The notes under the pieces are model-generated. The model had not been told where the DNA came from. It was given only the letters and a program-made list of their open reading frames with translations, and did no database searches. The position numbers were made by a program, and so were the translations under genes. This document shows, piece by piece, positions 8,531-16,948 of a stretch of DNA of 25,694 nucleotides (the stretch's first letter is position 1; every line of letters starts with the position of its first letter). The DNA comes from an uncultured Flavobacteriales bacterium (GTDB lineage Bacteria > Bacteroidota > Bacteroidia > Flavobacteriales > Crocinitomicaceae): contig CAMLIF010000054.1 of NCBI GenBank assembly GCA_946479985.1, positions 1 through 25,694 of the forward strand. Direction: 5' to 3'.

Positions 8531-8550
8531 CCCAAAAATTACGCGATCAA

Positions 8551-9081
8551 GTGCTTCAGATTCACGACAAAACATTCGAAATTTTCATAGCTAAAGATGA
8601 GATCTTAGCAGAAGTGAAATCATTGGCAGACCAGATAAATACTGATTATGCCGGAAAGGACGTGGTTTTTGTGGCTATTTTGAACGGAGCATTTATGTTT
8701 GCTGCTGATTTAATGAAGAAGATTCATCTGCCCTCAGAAATCTCTTTTGTTAAGGTAAGCAGCTATCACGGAACCAACACAAGTGGCCGTGTAGATGAGG
8801 TAATTGGGTTGAATACCAAGATCACGAATAAACACGTGGTTTTGATTGAAGATATCGTAGATACGGGAATCACTATGGATAAGGTTTATTCGTTGCTGAA
8901 TGTTGAGAAACCTGCAAGTATCGAAATTATTTCTTTGTTGTATAAACCGGAAGCGTTTAAAGGAAAACATGTGCCAAAGTACATTGGGTTTTCTATCCCG
9001 AACAAATTTGTACTCGGGTATGGATTGGATTACAATGAACACGGGCGAAATACGGAAGACCTTTATCAATTGAAAGATTAA
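8551..9081 (+). CDS. hpt: Hypoxanthine phosphoribosyltransferase
   Basis: A 176-residue type I phosphoribosyltransferase that salvages hypoxanthine and guanine to IMP and GMP using PRPP. Hallmarks are VFVAILNGAFMFAADL near residue 40, the VKVSSYHGTNTSGRV flexible loop near 65-75, and the PRPP-binding signature VVLIEDIVDTGITMDKV near 96-112. I start at GTG 8551, giving (M)LQIHDKTFEIFI, which agrees with family N-termini and normal length. The frame is open back to an ATG at 8428, but those 41 codons cross a promoter-like box and an inverted repeat and have no family counterpart. It heads a probable operon with adk (17-base gap), obgE and a PAP2 phosphatase. Confidence 0.93.
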   Translation: MLQIHDKTFEIFIAKDEILAEVKSLADQINTDYAGKDVVFVAILNGAFMFAADLMKKIHLPSEISFVKVSSYHGTNTSGRVDEVIGLNTKITNKHVVLIEDIVDTGITMDKVYSLLNVEKPASIEIISLLYKPEAFKGKHVPKYIGFSIPNKFVLGYGLDYNEHGRNTEDLYQLKD

Positions 9082-9098
9082 CGGGAAAAGAAAACACT

Positions 9099-9665
9099 AT
9101 GTTGAACATTGTATTATTTGGACCTCCAGGGGCGGGAAAAGGAACGCAATCTGAAAGATTAATTGAGAAGTACGGACTTGTTCATTTATCGACAGGCGAT
9201 ATTTTTCGTGCAAACATAAAAGGTGAAACTGAATTAGGTTTACTCGCTAAAAGCTTCATGGATAAAGGAAATCTGGTTCCTGATGAAGTGACTATCAATA
9301 TGCTGAAGTCGGAAGTAATGAAGGCTGAGAATGCCAAAGGATTTATTTTCGATGGTTTCCCGAGAACCAATGCTCAGGCTGAGGCTTTGGATGAATTTCT
9401 GAACTCGATCAATACTTCCATTACCCTGATGGTCGGATTGGAAGTTGAAGAATCCGAATTACGCAAGCGTTTGATGAAACGTGCTGAAGTGAGCGGAAGA
9501 CCGGACGATGCAAATCCGGAGGTTATTCAAAACAGAATTGACGTTTACCACAGAGAAACATCGCCTGTTAAAGAATTTTACGCTTCAAAAGGAAAATATA
9601 AAGGCGTAAACGGAATTGGTTCTATTGACGAAATTACTGAACGTTTATTCGAGGTAATCGGATAA
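9099..9665 (+). CDS. adk: Adenylate kinase, short LID-less form
   Basis: 188 residues. It interconverts ATP + AMP and 2 ADP. The P-loop GPPGAGKGTQ lies at residues 8-17, the AMP-binding region LSTGDIFRANI at about 30-40, and the conserved FDGFPRTNAQA at about 83-93. After RAEVSGRPDDAN (about 128-139) the protein goes straight on to VIQNRIDVYHRET, so the 25-30-residue LID insertion of long bacterial adenylate kinases is replaced by a short loop; no zinc-binding cysteines are present. This short form is common in Bacteroidota. It follows hpt by 17 bases, forming a purine salvage pair. Confidence 0.97.
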   Translation: MLNIVLFGPPGAGKGTQSERLIEKYGLVHLSTGDIFRANIKGETELGLLAKSFMDKGNLVPDEVTINMLKSEVMKAENAKGFIFDGFPRTNAQAEALDEFLNSINTSITLMVGLEVEESELRKRLMKRAEVSGRPDDANPEVIQNRIDVYHRETSPVKEFYASKGKYKGVNGIGSIDEITERLFEVIG

Positions 9666-9681
9666 ACAACACACAATTAAA

Positions 9682-9717
9682 ATTTGCAGGGCCAGGTCGC
9701 GATCTGGCCCTGCAAAT
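9682..9717. repeat. 36-bp near-perfect palindrome between adk and obgE
   Basis: Arms of 14 bases (ATTTGCAGGGCCAG and its exact reverse complement at 9704-9717) surround GTCGCGAT, whose inner TCGCGA is itself palindromic, so pairing can continue to the centre with one G-T wobble. No T-run follows on the plus strand, so it is not a textbook intrinsic terminator. The high GC content stands out from its AT-rich surroundings. It could attenuate the operon, stabilise or process the mRNA, or be a REP-like genomic repeat. Confidence 0.85.
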
Positions 9718-9746
9718 CATATACCCCAAAAAATACATATAGAGAA

Positions 9747-10739
9747 ATGGCATCCGATAATTTTGTTGATTACGTAAAAATTCATTGTACTTCAGGTAAT
9801 GGGGGCGGTGGATCTGCTCATTTCCGTAGAGAGAAATACATTCCTCAAGGTGGGCCTGATGGTGGTGATGGTGGCCGTGGAGGCCATATTATCCTGAAAG
9901 GAAATACCCAGCTTTGGACTATGCTCCATTTGAAGTACAGTAAACACATCAAAGCCGGTCACGGCGGACATGGTTCAGGAAACTGTGCTACAGGCAAGCA
10001 GGGAGAAGATAAATACATTGAGGTTCCTTTGGGAACAATTGCCAAAGATTCTGAAACCGGTGAAATTCTGTTTGAAATCAGTGAAGACGGCGAAGAGCAA
10101 ATTTTGGTTCCGGGTGGTCGCGGTGGTTTAGGAAATGATCATTTCAAATCTTCTACTTACCAGACACCACGTTTTGCACAACCGGGAGAAACCGGTATTG
10201 AGTCATGGATTGTTCTTGAAATGAAAATCCTTGCCGATGTTGGTTTGGTTGGTAAACCGAATGCCGGGAAAAGTACACTTCTTTCGGTATTAACTTCTGC
10301 AAAACCTGAAATTGCCGATTATCCGTTTACAACGCTTCGACCGAATCTAGGGATTGTAAGTTACCGTGATCTTCGCTCGTTTGTAATGGCCGATATTCCG
10401 GGAATTATTGAAGGGGCTCATGAAGGAAAAGGACTTGGTTTGCGTTTCCTGCGGCATATCGAACGGAATTCGTGTTTGTTGTTTATGATTCCTGCTGATG
10501 CCGATGATATCCATGCCGAATACAAATTGCTGCTGAACGAATTGAAACAGTATAATCCGGAATTATTGCTGAAAGAACGTCTTTTGGCCATTACAAAAAG
10601 CGATATGCTGGATGATGAATTGAAGCAGGATATTATGAAAGATCTTCCACAAATTCCTTATTTGTTTATTTCATCTGTTGCCCAGCAGGGATTAACAGAA
10701 CTGAAAGATTTGATCTGGTCCAGATTGACACATGTTTGA
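9747..10739 (+). CDS. obgE: Obg family GTPase
   Basis: 330 residues. Obg is an essential GTPase linked to 50S ribosome assembly and stress signalling. The glycine-rich OBG fold occupies about residues 1-158 ([39 protein letters not shown]). The G domain follows: G1 GKPNAGKST near 168, G2 FTTLRPNLG near 191, G3 [16 protein letters not shown] near 213, a G4 reading TKSD rather than the usual NKxD near 285, and G5 SSVAQQG near 310. I start at ATG 9747; an in-frame TTG at 9684 would put coding sequence through the palindrome. It is separated from adk by 81 bases and overlaps the PAP2 gene by eight bases. Confidence 0.96.
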   Translation: MASDNFVDYVKIHCTSGNGGGGSAHFRREKYIPQGGPDGGDGGRGGHIILKGNTQLWTMLHLKYSKHIKAGHGGHGSGNCATGKQGEDKYIEVPLGTIAKDSETGEILFEISEDGEEQILVPGGRGGLGNDHFKSSTYQTPRFAQPGETGIESWIVLEMKILADVGLVGKPNAGKSTLLSVLTSAKPEIADYPFTTLRPNLGIVSYRDLRSFVMADIPGIIEGAHEGKGLGLRFLRHIERNSCLLFMIPADADDIHAEYKLLLNELKQYNPELLLKERLLAITKSDMLDDELKQDIMKDLPQIPYLFISSVAQQGLTELKDLIWSRLTHV

Positions 10740-11319
10740 GTGGTTAGAGTCGCTGGATAGGGCCATTATACTGGCTGTAAATGGCGCTCATTCTGCCTTT
10801 TTTGATGAGTTCTTTTGGATTATTTCAAAAACGGCAACCTGGATCCCGCTCTATGTGTTGCTGCTCTTTTTGATCTGGAAATCACTTGGATGGAAGAAAA
10901 TGCTTCTCTTCTTAGGATTTGCCGTACTGCTGATCTTAATTGTTGATCAGACATCTGTGATTTTCTTTAAGGAAGCTTTTCAGCGGTATCGACCGTCGCA
11001 TAATTTGCTGCTGGAAAAGAAATTACATTTTTATGCCATTTCAAAAGATGAGTTGTACCAGGGCGGACAATACGGTTTTGTTTCATCGCACGCCGTGAAT
11101 TTCTTCGCTTTATCACTATTTGCAGGTTTAACGTTAAAGGAGCGTTTTCCTGCAATGATTTGGGTGTTGCTTGGTGTTTCTGCTTTGGTGTGTTACAGCA
11201 GAATGTACCTGGGGGTTCACTACCTCACGGATGTACTTTTCGGTGGATTGTGGGGCGCACTTTGGGGGTATTTGTTCTATCGGATTTTTAAGAAAGTCAC
11301 AGTTAAAAAAAGAGATTAA
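10732..11319 (+). CDS. PAP2-family membrane phosphatase
   Basis: 195 residues with about five TM helices. The three-part PAP2 active site is visible: KEAFQRYRP near residues 82-90 (KxxxxxxRP), SSHAVN near 123 (in place of PSGH) and [12 protein letters not shown] near 156-167 (SRxxxxxHxxxD). Such enzymes dephosphorylate membrane lipid phosphates, for example undecaprenyl pyrophosphate, phosphatidate or phosphatidylglycerophosphate; the sequence does not tell which. The ATG lies inside the last codons of obgE (ATGTTTGA overlap), so translation is probably coupled. It converges on the acyltransferase gene with only seven bases between stop codons. Confidence 0.9.
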   Translation: MFEWLESLDRAIILAVNGAHSAFFDEFFWIISKTATWIPLYVLLLFLIWKSLGWKKMLLFLGFAVLLILIVDQTSVIFFKEAFQRYRPSHNLLLEKKLHFYAISKDELYQGGQYGFVSSHAVNFFALSLFAGLTLKERFPAMIWVLLGVSALVCYSRMYLGVHYLTDVLFGGLWGALWGYLFYRIFKKVTVKKRD

Positions 11320-11326
11320 TTTTTAA

Positions 11327-12646
11327 CTAGGCAACCGGGCAAACTTTCGCTATTTCAGTTTCCAGTGCATTTCTTTTTTCAACGAATTTGCTTAGGTCGG
11401 CTTTAGCGACTTTGCGTGTAACCTGCCATTGTCTGAAAATCCTTCCGTATTCATAGCTCAAACGCCAAAATTCAGGAATAATAAGGGCGTAAATAATTCC
11501 CAGCCACCAAAACGGAAGGAAATAGTGTGTTACAACACAAACAACAGGAACTACGAATAATACACCGAACAGTTTTCCAAGCATCATTTTTACGGAGCCC
11601 CAGAACACCTTACGTTTAAACATCTTTTCAGTAAGTACTTTTGCAAGTTTGTACGGAATATATGCATGAATAAACCCGAACAACGCCAGCGGCCACATTA
11701 CTAAAAGCCAGGCCATTTCTTTTCGCGGATCAATCTTTTCTTTCTTTTGAGCCTGAAGAACATATTTGTCCTCGACTTTCATTCGTTTCAGCAAACCGAA
11801 ATATGCATCCAGGTTTTTCTTTAGTGATTCCAATTCCGGATCACCAACCGCGTGTTCATTTACCCAATGAGCCAGTTTCTGACCATATCTGAATCGTGTT
11901 TCCAGCGGAATTTCATCATCGTGCGATTCGTTACTAAAACCTTTACGTGTGATTTTCATGATTCCTTCATGTAAGGAAAACCAGTGTTTGTCTCTCACAT
12001 AAATGACACTCTCCTGCATTTCGCGTTCAACGCGTTTCGTTAATTCGTTGATTACTTTGCTCTTGTGAGCCAGGTATTCTTCTTTAAAGTCATTCAGACA
12101 GATTTTGTCACCATTTACAAGTACTACTTCACTGCCAATCTCATTTCGATCGGTATAGTTTACGCCAAGGGCGGCTATGTAAATTTTTGTTTCCCAATTT
12201 AAGTCTTCTGCGGCCTGAAAGCCCATTCGGATTGCTCCTTTTTTTACAGGTTTCAAACTTCTTATCGGAATATCGTCTGTGAATCCTTCCCCGAAAATGA
12301 GAATATTACTTTTACGTTTCAGTGCGCGGTTTACTGCTTTGAAAGCATCGGTGTTTTTTGCTTTGGTATCTTCTCCATCGTGCTGACGGTAAATTGGCAG
12401 CATATGTGCAGCCCAGAGAACCGGTTTCAGCCACCATTTGAAAACATCAGACCGGGTCATGAAGTTTACTACCGGCTTGTTTCTCAAACCAATCACCAGA
12501 GGGTCCATAAATGAATTCGGATGATTACTTACGTAAATAGTGCTTCCGAATCGCTCCTTATGTTCGTTAAGCGTTTTGTAGCGACGATAAAACAAGCGTA
12601 GTGAGTAGCTAAGTGAAAATTTCAGCAAAAGGTAAATCGGACGCAT
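11327..12646 (-). CDS. PlsC-like acyltransferase with C-terminal TM helices
   Basis: 439 residues. The N-terminal half belongs to the PlsC/1-acylglycerol-3-phosphate acyltransferase superfamily: catalytic NHPNSFMD (NHxxxxD) near residues 41-48, and IFGEGFTDD near 116-124 in the position of the FPEGTRS substrate-binding motif, followed by LKPVKKGAIRMGFQA. The C-terminal third adds about three TM helices (about 320-345, 365-390, 390-410) around the sequence FWWLGIIYALIIPEFWRLSYEYGR. It probably moves an acyl chain onto a lipid, but the acceptor could be lysophosphatidate, an ornithine-type lipid or another lipid. It is 34 bases downstream of the PorP/SprF gene, on the same strand. Confidence 0.85.
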   Translation of the reverse strand: MRPIYLLLKFSLSYSLRLFYRRYKTLNEHKERFGSTIYVSNHPNSFMDPLVIGLRNKPVVNFMTRSDVFKWWLKPVLWAAHMLPIYRQHDGEDTKAKNTDAFKAVNRALKRKSNILIFGEGFTDDIPIRSLKPVKKGAIRMGFQAAEDLNWETKIYIAALGVNYTDRNEIGSEVVLVNGDKICLNDFKEEYLAHKSKVINELTKRVEREMQESVIYVRDKHWFSLHEGIMKITRKGFSNESHDDEIPLETRFRYGQKLAHWVNEHAVGDPELESLKKNLDAYFGLLKRMKVEDKYVLQAQKKEKIDPRKEMAWLLVMWPLALFGFIHAYIPYKLAKVLTEKMFKRKVFWGSVKMMLGKLFGVLFVVPVVCVVTHYFLPFWWLGIIYALIIPEFWRLSYEYGRIFRQWQVTRKVAKADLSKFVEKRNALETEIAKVCPVA

Positions 12647-12680
12647 CTAATTACTTTTCTACAATGGGTTAATATCTTCT

Positions 12681-13739
12681 TTATTGGTTGTCTTCCAATT
12701 CGTGCTGCTCACGTATTTTTCGCTCTTGCTCGGATTTTCTGAATTCTTTGCTCATGTTGCGTTTATGACCGAACAAGATTCCCAATTGAATTTCGTGAGA
12801 ACCGGTGCCAAAACTACGGGTTTTCCCGATTGACAAATCGTAGCTGTAACACATTCTAAAGTTTTTTAACAAATTACATCCAATTCCTACAGAGAGTGCC
12901 GATTGATTTCTGTAAATAACACTCATAAAACCAATGTTCTGATAATGAAATCTGGCTCCGGCATCAAACGTTACCGGAGCGTTCGAAAGGAATTTTGTCA
13001 TTACAAGCGGTTCAACGCAGTAATCTGTTCCTACATCGAACCGTTTACTTGCAAGAGCAAAGTAATGTCGTACATAATTATTTTCGGAAGAAACACCATC
13101 AAATTTTGCCTGTGTATTCAGGAATTGACTCGTACTAAGAGATAATAGGAAACCGGAACTGTAAAGGACCAAACCTGCGTTCGCATCGAAATAATTTTGG
13201 CGCGGGCTATTAGCAGCATAACTCAAATATGCCGGGTCGCCGGCAGTACTAAGCGTTGCTTTGGTTTCATCTATTCCGAAATTACTCAATCCAAAGCCTA
13301 ATCCTACGCCAATGTTCCAGCGTGGACTTAAAGGCAAGTGATACGCGTATGAAGCCTGAACAGCACTTTTTTTGAATGGTCCGATTTGATCTGTAAACAG
13401 TTTTCCGCCAAGAACATGTTTCCTTCCCAACGTTCTTTGAGGGCTTTCAAAAAACGACTTTCTGTCTCTATTGAATTCCTGTAATGGGAAATTTTCATCA
13501 TCTCGTTTTGTATCAATGATAGAGGAAATACTGGCATAAAAACTTTGCGGCCGTCCTTCAATTCCGGACCACTGAGTTCGTTCCGAAAGAAATACTTCGC
13601 CCACATTTGATAGTCCACCGGCCGCCGGGTTAAAAAAGTACGGATTATTAATTGTTTGTGAGAACTGAAGTTCCTGCTGTCCGTATACAGTTTTTGCAGC
13701 ACCAAGAACGATTGAAAGAGATATAATAATGTTTTTCAT
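12681..13739 (-). CDS. PorP/SprF family T9SS outer-membrane protein
   Basis: 352 residues with a signal peptide MKNIIISLSIVLGAAKTVYG. The family opening QELQFSQTINNPYFFNPAAGGL, then alternating strands (for example WNIGVGLGFGLSNFGI, FDAGARFHYQNIGFMSVIYR, NFRMCYSYDLSIGKTRSFGTGSHEIQLGILFG), identify a PorP/SprF-type outer-membrane beta-barrel. In this family SprF supports secretion of the adhesin SprB by the type IX system. The charged C-terminal tail of about 35 residues is an extra. I start at the ATG at 13739; an in-frame TTG extension to 13793 would overlap the upstream gene. It starts ten bases after the stop codon of the HYR/CTD protein, which suggests a cargo and dedicated secretion partner. 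Confidence 0.9.
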   Translation of the reverse strand: MKNIIISLSIVLGAAKTVYGQQELQFSQTINNPYFFNPAAGGLSNVGEVFLSERTQWSGIEGRPQSFYASISSIIDTKRDDENFPLQEFNRDRKSFFESPQRTLGRKHVLGGKLFTDQIGPFKKSAVQASYAYHLPLSPRWNIGVGLGFGLSNFGIDETKATLSTAGDPAYLSYAANSPRQNYFDANAGLVLYSSGFLLSLSTSQFLNTQAKFDGVSSENNYVRHYFALASKRFDVGTDYCVEPLVMTKFLSNAPVTFDAGARFHYQNIGFMSVIYRNQSALSVGIGCNLLKNFRMCYSYDLSIGKTRSFGTGSHEIQLGILFGHKRNMSKEFRKSEQERKIREQHELEDNQ

Positions 13740-13749
13740 GATGCAACGA

Positions 13750-16700
13750 TTAACGGATAATACTAATTGAACCGGTGATTTTGTCAAAATCATTTCCGGG
13801 TGAAACTACCGAGTAGAAATAAGTTCCCATCGGAAGTGGTTCACCTTTGCATGTTCCGTCCCATGGGTTTGAATAACCAGTCGATTCGAAAACTACAGTC
13901 CCCCATCGGTTCACAATTGTTACTTCAGCATCCGGGTATAGCTGCCCAAGATTGCCGATTTCGAAATAGTCGTTTTTTCCATCTCCGTTTGGTGTGAATA
14001 TGGTTGAAAGATCACCGAAAGCTTCAAGGCAATTGCTTAATTGGATCGTTAAATGATCTGAATTTTCCGGGCAGCCGGTTTGATGTGTTGTATAAACCAA
14101 TTCCAATGCTCCGGAAGTTCCGTTAACGAGCTGCGTTTGATTCTCAGTATATGAACTCAACGTTCCTTGACCGGATACGATAGACCATTCAGTTGATTGA
14201 TGGTAAGCCCCTGAATTTGCATTTAGTATAAACGGAAGGTCTTCTATACAAAGTGATGTGTCGCTAGTGTAAATATGCGCATCGAACGGACGGAAAATCT
14301 GTGCAGAATCAATTGTAGCCGGACAACCAATGCTCGCAATTGTCCAGTAAAGTGTGCTGAATCCTTCCGGAACACTATATAATTGAACCACAGGAGAATG
14401 AATATTTCCAAAAGTTACTCCGTTCGTTCCGTTCCATGTTCCAGTTCCGGAAGAAGGTATGTTTCCCTGGACAACACTTCCTGCCGGGTAACATACTACC
14501 ATGGTATCGAGGAGTACTGCCTGGCTGGAAGGAGCGCTTACGATAATTGTGAGCGTATCTCTTCTTTGTCCGCAACTGGCTGAAGAAACTACCCATGCTA
14601 CTTTGTTCGTGCCAAGAGATAACCCACTGATGGACGTTGAAGCAAGTGATGGATCAGCGATTGTTCCTGTTCCGGAGATCATAATCCATGAACCGGTCCC
14701 TGACGAAATGGGTTGTGCTTCTATTGGGGTAGTGTAGATTTCACATAAACCGATAGTGTCTGTCAGTGTTTGCGCTGTGTCCGGATAATCCAAAACATTT
14801 ACTGTGAATGAACAGGATGCAGTATTACCGGAAGAATCAACTACCAGATAAGTTTGATTGGTAATTCCAACAGGGAAAACAGAACCGCTTGTATATCCTG
14901 TTGCATCCGACTGCGACATGGCGAACAAACAATTGTCGGTAGCACTTGGAGAAGTATAGCTCACATGAGGATCGCAGCTGACAATATTTGCCGGGCAGAC
15001 AATTTGCGGGGCAACATTCTCCAGAATTTCAAAGTATGTGAAGCACGCATTGTTGTTACCTGCGGCATCTGTAATTGTGATCTGAATTAAGTTTTGTCCG
15101 CTTGTAAGCACGGTACCTGCTGCAGGGTTTTGCGACAGTGTATAGCTTCCACAATTGTCATTTACGGTGGCTAAACCTGTAAGATCGGTTAAAATAGCGG
15201 TACAACTTGATCCAACGTTTATTGTTTGGGTTGGGGGGCAGGATATTGTTGGGATTTGTGTGTCGACTGGAATAATATGCGTGATACAGGTTCCCTGGTT
15301 TCCTGAGGTGTCTTCGTATGTAATTACTACGTCCTGAAGTCCTGAAACGCTTGTTCCTGCGGCGGGAGTCTGGAAGAAAGTCAACAGGTTACTTGGTGTA
15401 CAATATTCGCTCGCGCTGTGTGTTGCAGCAAGATTCGGTATGTTGTAACCGCATGGATTTGTTGATGGAACGATAGTGTCATCCAAACAAGTTACAACCG
15501 GCGCTATCGTATCAATAACATAAAATTCAATAGTACATGTTCCTGCATTTCCTGCCTCATCCGTTGCAGTTATAAGCAGATTTTCGTTAGCCAGAAAATT
15601 GAATCCGGGAGCCAGATTTTGCTGGCGGGTAATATTAGCTGCTAAACTGCAATTGTCTGTTGCAGAAAACATTGCCAGTTGATCTGTGATTTCACCGTTG
15701 CACAAAGTATTACCGTAAACACCAACCGAAGCCGGACAAATAAGAATCGGAGCAATGGTATCTACAACATTTAAGGTAAATGAACAGGAAGCATCATTAC
15801 CTGATTCGTCTTCTATTGTAACCGTAATGGTATGCGCACCGCTCGGCATTAATGACCCGGCCGGTGGATTTTGTGATGAAGTGAAGGTACTGCTGCATTC
15901 ATCAAAATTGTCAACCAATGATGTTAGATCTGCCAAAGTATACATGCAGTTAATATCTGACCCGCGTGAAACAGAAGCAGGGCAGGTTGGAACCGGGGAA
16001 ACAGTATCAATAAGAATGAATTGAGTAGCGCACTGTGATGTCAAACCGGCTTCGTCTTCGATTGTTAAGGTTCCGGGTGAATCTGCAATGATTATCTGAC
16101 CAATCGAAGGATTCTGTGAAATTACCAGATTTGACAGTGTTGAACAATTATCGCTGTAAGTTGCAAGCGGTCCGATCTCAGTGATTATTCCCTTACATTG
16201 CACGCCGGCGTATATATTAATGGATGCTGGACAAACTGCAGATGGCGCTTGCGTGTCTCCATTTGTTCCTTCAATAGAAACATTGTCAACTGCTGCCGGG
16301 AGCCCGTTTTGGGTTGCGTCATTATATGTGAATCCGAAGCCAATTAAGAATGTTGTTTGATTTAAGATTGCCGGAAGAGCAACCGTTTGAGCTGCGTATG
16401 TTGGAATTCCGCTGAACGTTGGCCCTGTTGGAATCCAGGTTGCACCATTATCAGTACTATAAATAACCTGGCAATAATCTTCGGCTGCCACACCGTCTAT
16501 CTGCAGGTCAAAATGCATTGTAAGTGCGTTGAAACATCCGGCGTCAACAGATTTATAGAGAATTGCCATATTGGAGCCGCTTGAAGCATTCAGATATCCA
16601 TAATGATCAATTCCTGTTGGAGTACAATCCGGGGTGGTCCCGCCGGAAGTAATATAACCTCCTTTTAATCCGCCATTATTTGTACAGGTACTTACAACCC

Positions 16701-16845
16701 AGCGGTTCGGATTAGCTGATCCGGTAGAGGCCCATGAATTTATCGGGGCTTCAAAATCGTCTGTAAAAAAGGTGGTCTGTGCCTGAATTGTATGTATTTC
16801 TCCAAACGAAAAAAGTAAGGAAAGTAGCAATAATCGTAGTTTCAT
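13750..16845 (-). CDS. HYR-repeat secreted protein with gliding-type CTD
   Basis: 1,031 residues. Signal peptide to about residue 22 (QAQ). An N-terminal jelly-roll-like domain (about 25-195) contains FFTDDFEAPINSWASTG and ends in AVDNVSIEGTNGDTQAP. Six HYR-like repeats of about 85 residues follow, each opening like DTxAPxxxCPAS and containing a DNC motif and a DEAGN/DESGN motif. Next come two or three Ig-like units (SSGTGSW, SSGTGTW), and then a C-terminal domain (about 940-1031) with STIFTPNGDGKNDYFEI, VTIVNRWGTVVFES and NPWDGTCKGEPLPMGTYFYSV. That CTD is the gliding-motility-associated type B T9SS signal, so the protein is probably a surface adhesin. Many cysteines occur in regular positions, fitting an extracellular protein. 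Confidence 0.92.
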   Translation of the reverse strand: MKLRLLLLSLLFSFGEIHTIQAQTTFFTDDFEAPINSWASTGSANPNRWVVSTCTNNGGLKGGYITSGGTTPDCTPTGIDHYGYLNASSGSNMAILYKSVDAGCFNALTMHFDLQIDGVAAEDYCQVIYSTDNGATWIPTGPTFSGIPTYAAQTVALPAILNQTTFLIGFGFTYNDATQNGLPAAVDNVSIEGTNGDTQAPSAVCPASINIYAGVQCKGIITEIGPLATYSDNCSTLSNLVISQNPSIGQIIIADSPGTLTIEDEAGLTSQCATQFILIDTVSPVPTCPASVSRGSDINCMYTLADLTSLVDNFDECSSTFTSSQNPPAGSLMPSGAHTITVTIEDESGNDASCSFTLNVVDTIAPILICPASVGVYGNTLCNGEITDQLAMFSATDNCSLAANITRQQNLAPGFNFLANENLLITATDEAGNAGTCTIEFYVIDTIAPVVTCLDDTIVPSTNPCGYNIPNLAATHSASEYCTPSNLLTFFQTPAAGTSVSGLQDVVITYEDTSGNQGTCITHIIPVDTQIPTISCPPTQTINVGSSCTAILTDLTGLATVNDNCGSYTLSQNPAAGTVLTSGQNLIQITITDAAGNNNACFTYFEILENVAPQIVCPANIVSCDPHVSYTSPSATDNCLFAMSQSDATGYTSGSVFPVGITNQTYLVVDSSGNTASCSFTVNVLDYPDTAQTLTDTIGLCEIYTTPIEAQPISSGTGSWIMISGTGTIADPSLASTSISGLSLGTNKVAWVVSSASCGQRRDTLTIIVSAPSSQAVLLDTMVVCYPAGSVVQGNIPSSGTGTWNGTNGVTFGNIHSPVVQLYSVPEGFSTLYWTIASIGCPATIDSAQIFRPFDAHIYTSDTSLCIEDLPFILNANSGAYHQSTEWSIVSGQGTLSSYTENQTQLVNGTSGALELVYTTHQTGCPENSDHLTIQLSNCLEAFGDLSTIFTPNGDGKNDYFEIGNLGQLYPDAEVTIVNRWGTVVFESTGYSNPWDGTCKGEPLPMGTYFYSVVSPGNDFDKITGSISIIR

Positions 16846-16861
16846 GCGGTTTATTTGGGCT

Positions 16862-16869
16862 CAAAAATA
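16862..16869 (-). promoter_or_regulatory. -7 box of the HYR/CTD gene promoter
   Basis: TATTTTTG on the minus strand matches TAnnTTTG exactly and ends 16 bases before the ATG of the HYR-repeat gene. It suggests that the HYR gene and the PorP/SprF gene behind it have their own promoter, independent of the CUB-like gene upstream. Confidence 0.55.
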
Positions 16870-16948
16870 GATTTTTTTTCTCATATTCCGGCCTTATTCA
16901 ACTACATGAAACAGTTGTTTTTGAGATAAAAAGGAAATCAATTTTAAA

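Noticed and set aside
9684..9746. In-frame TTG extension of obgE
   Set aside because: It would translate the palindrome and adds residues unlike any Obg N-terminus; ATG 9747 gives the family start.
13740..13793. Upstream extension of the PorP/SprF gene
   Set aside because: It overlaps the HYR/CTD gene and places residues before a normal signal peptide that begins at ATG 13739.
13750..16845. Plus-strand ORFs of 60-89 codons across the HYR gene
   Set aside because: They are short, scattered and antisense to a well-supported secreted protein with signal peptide, repeats and CTD.
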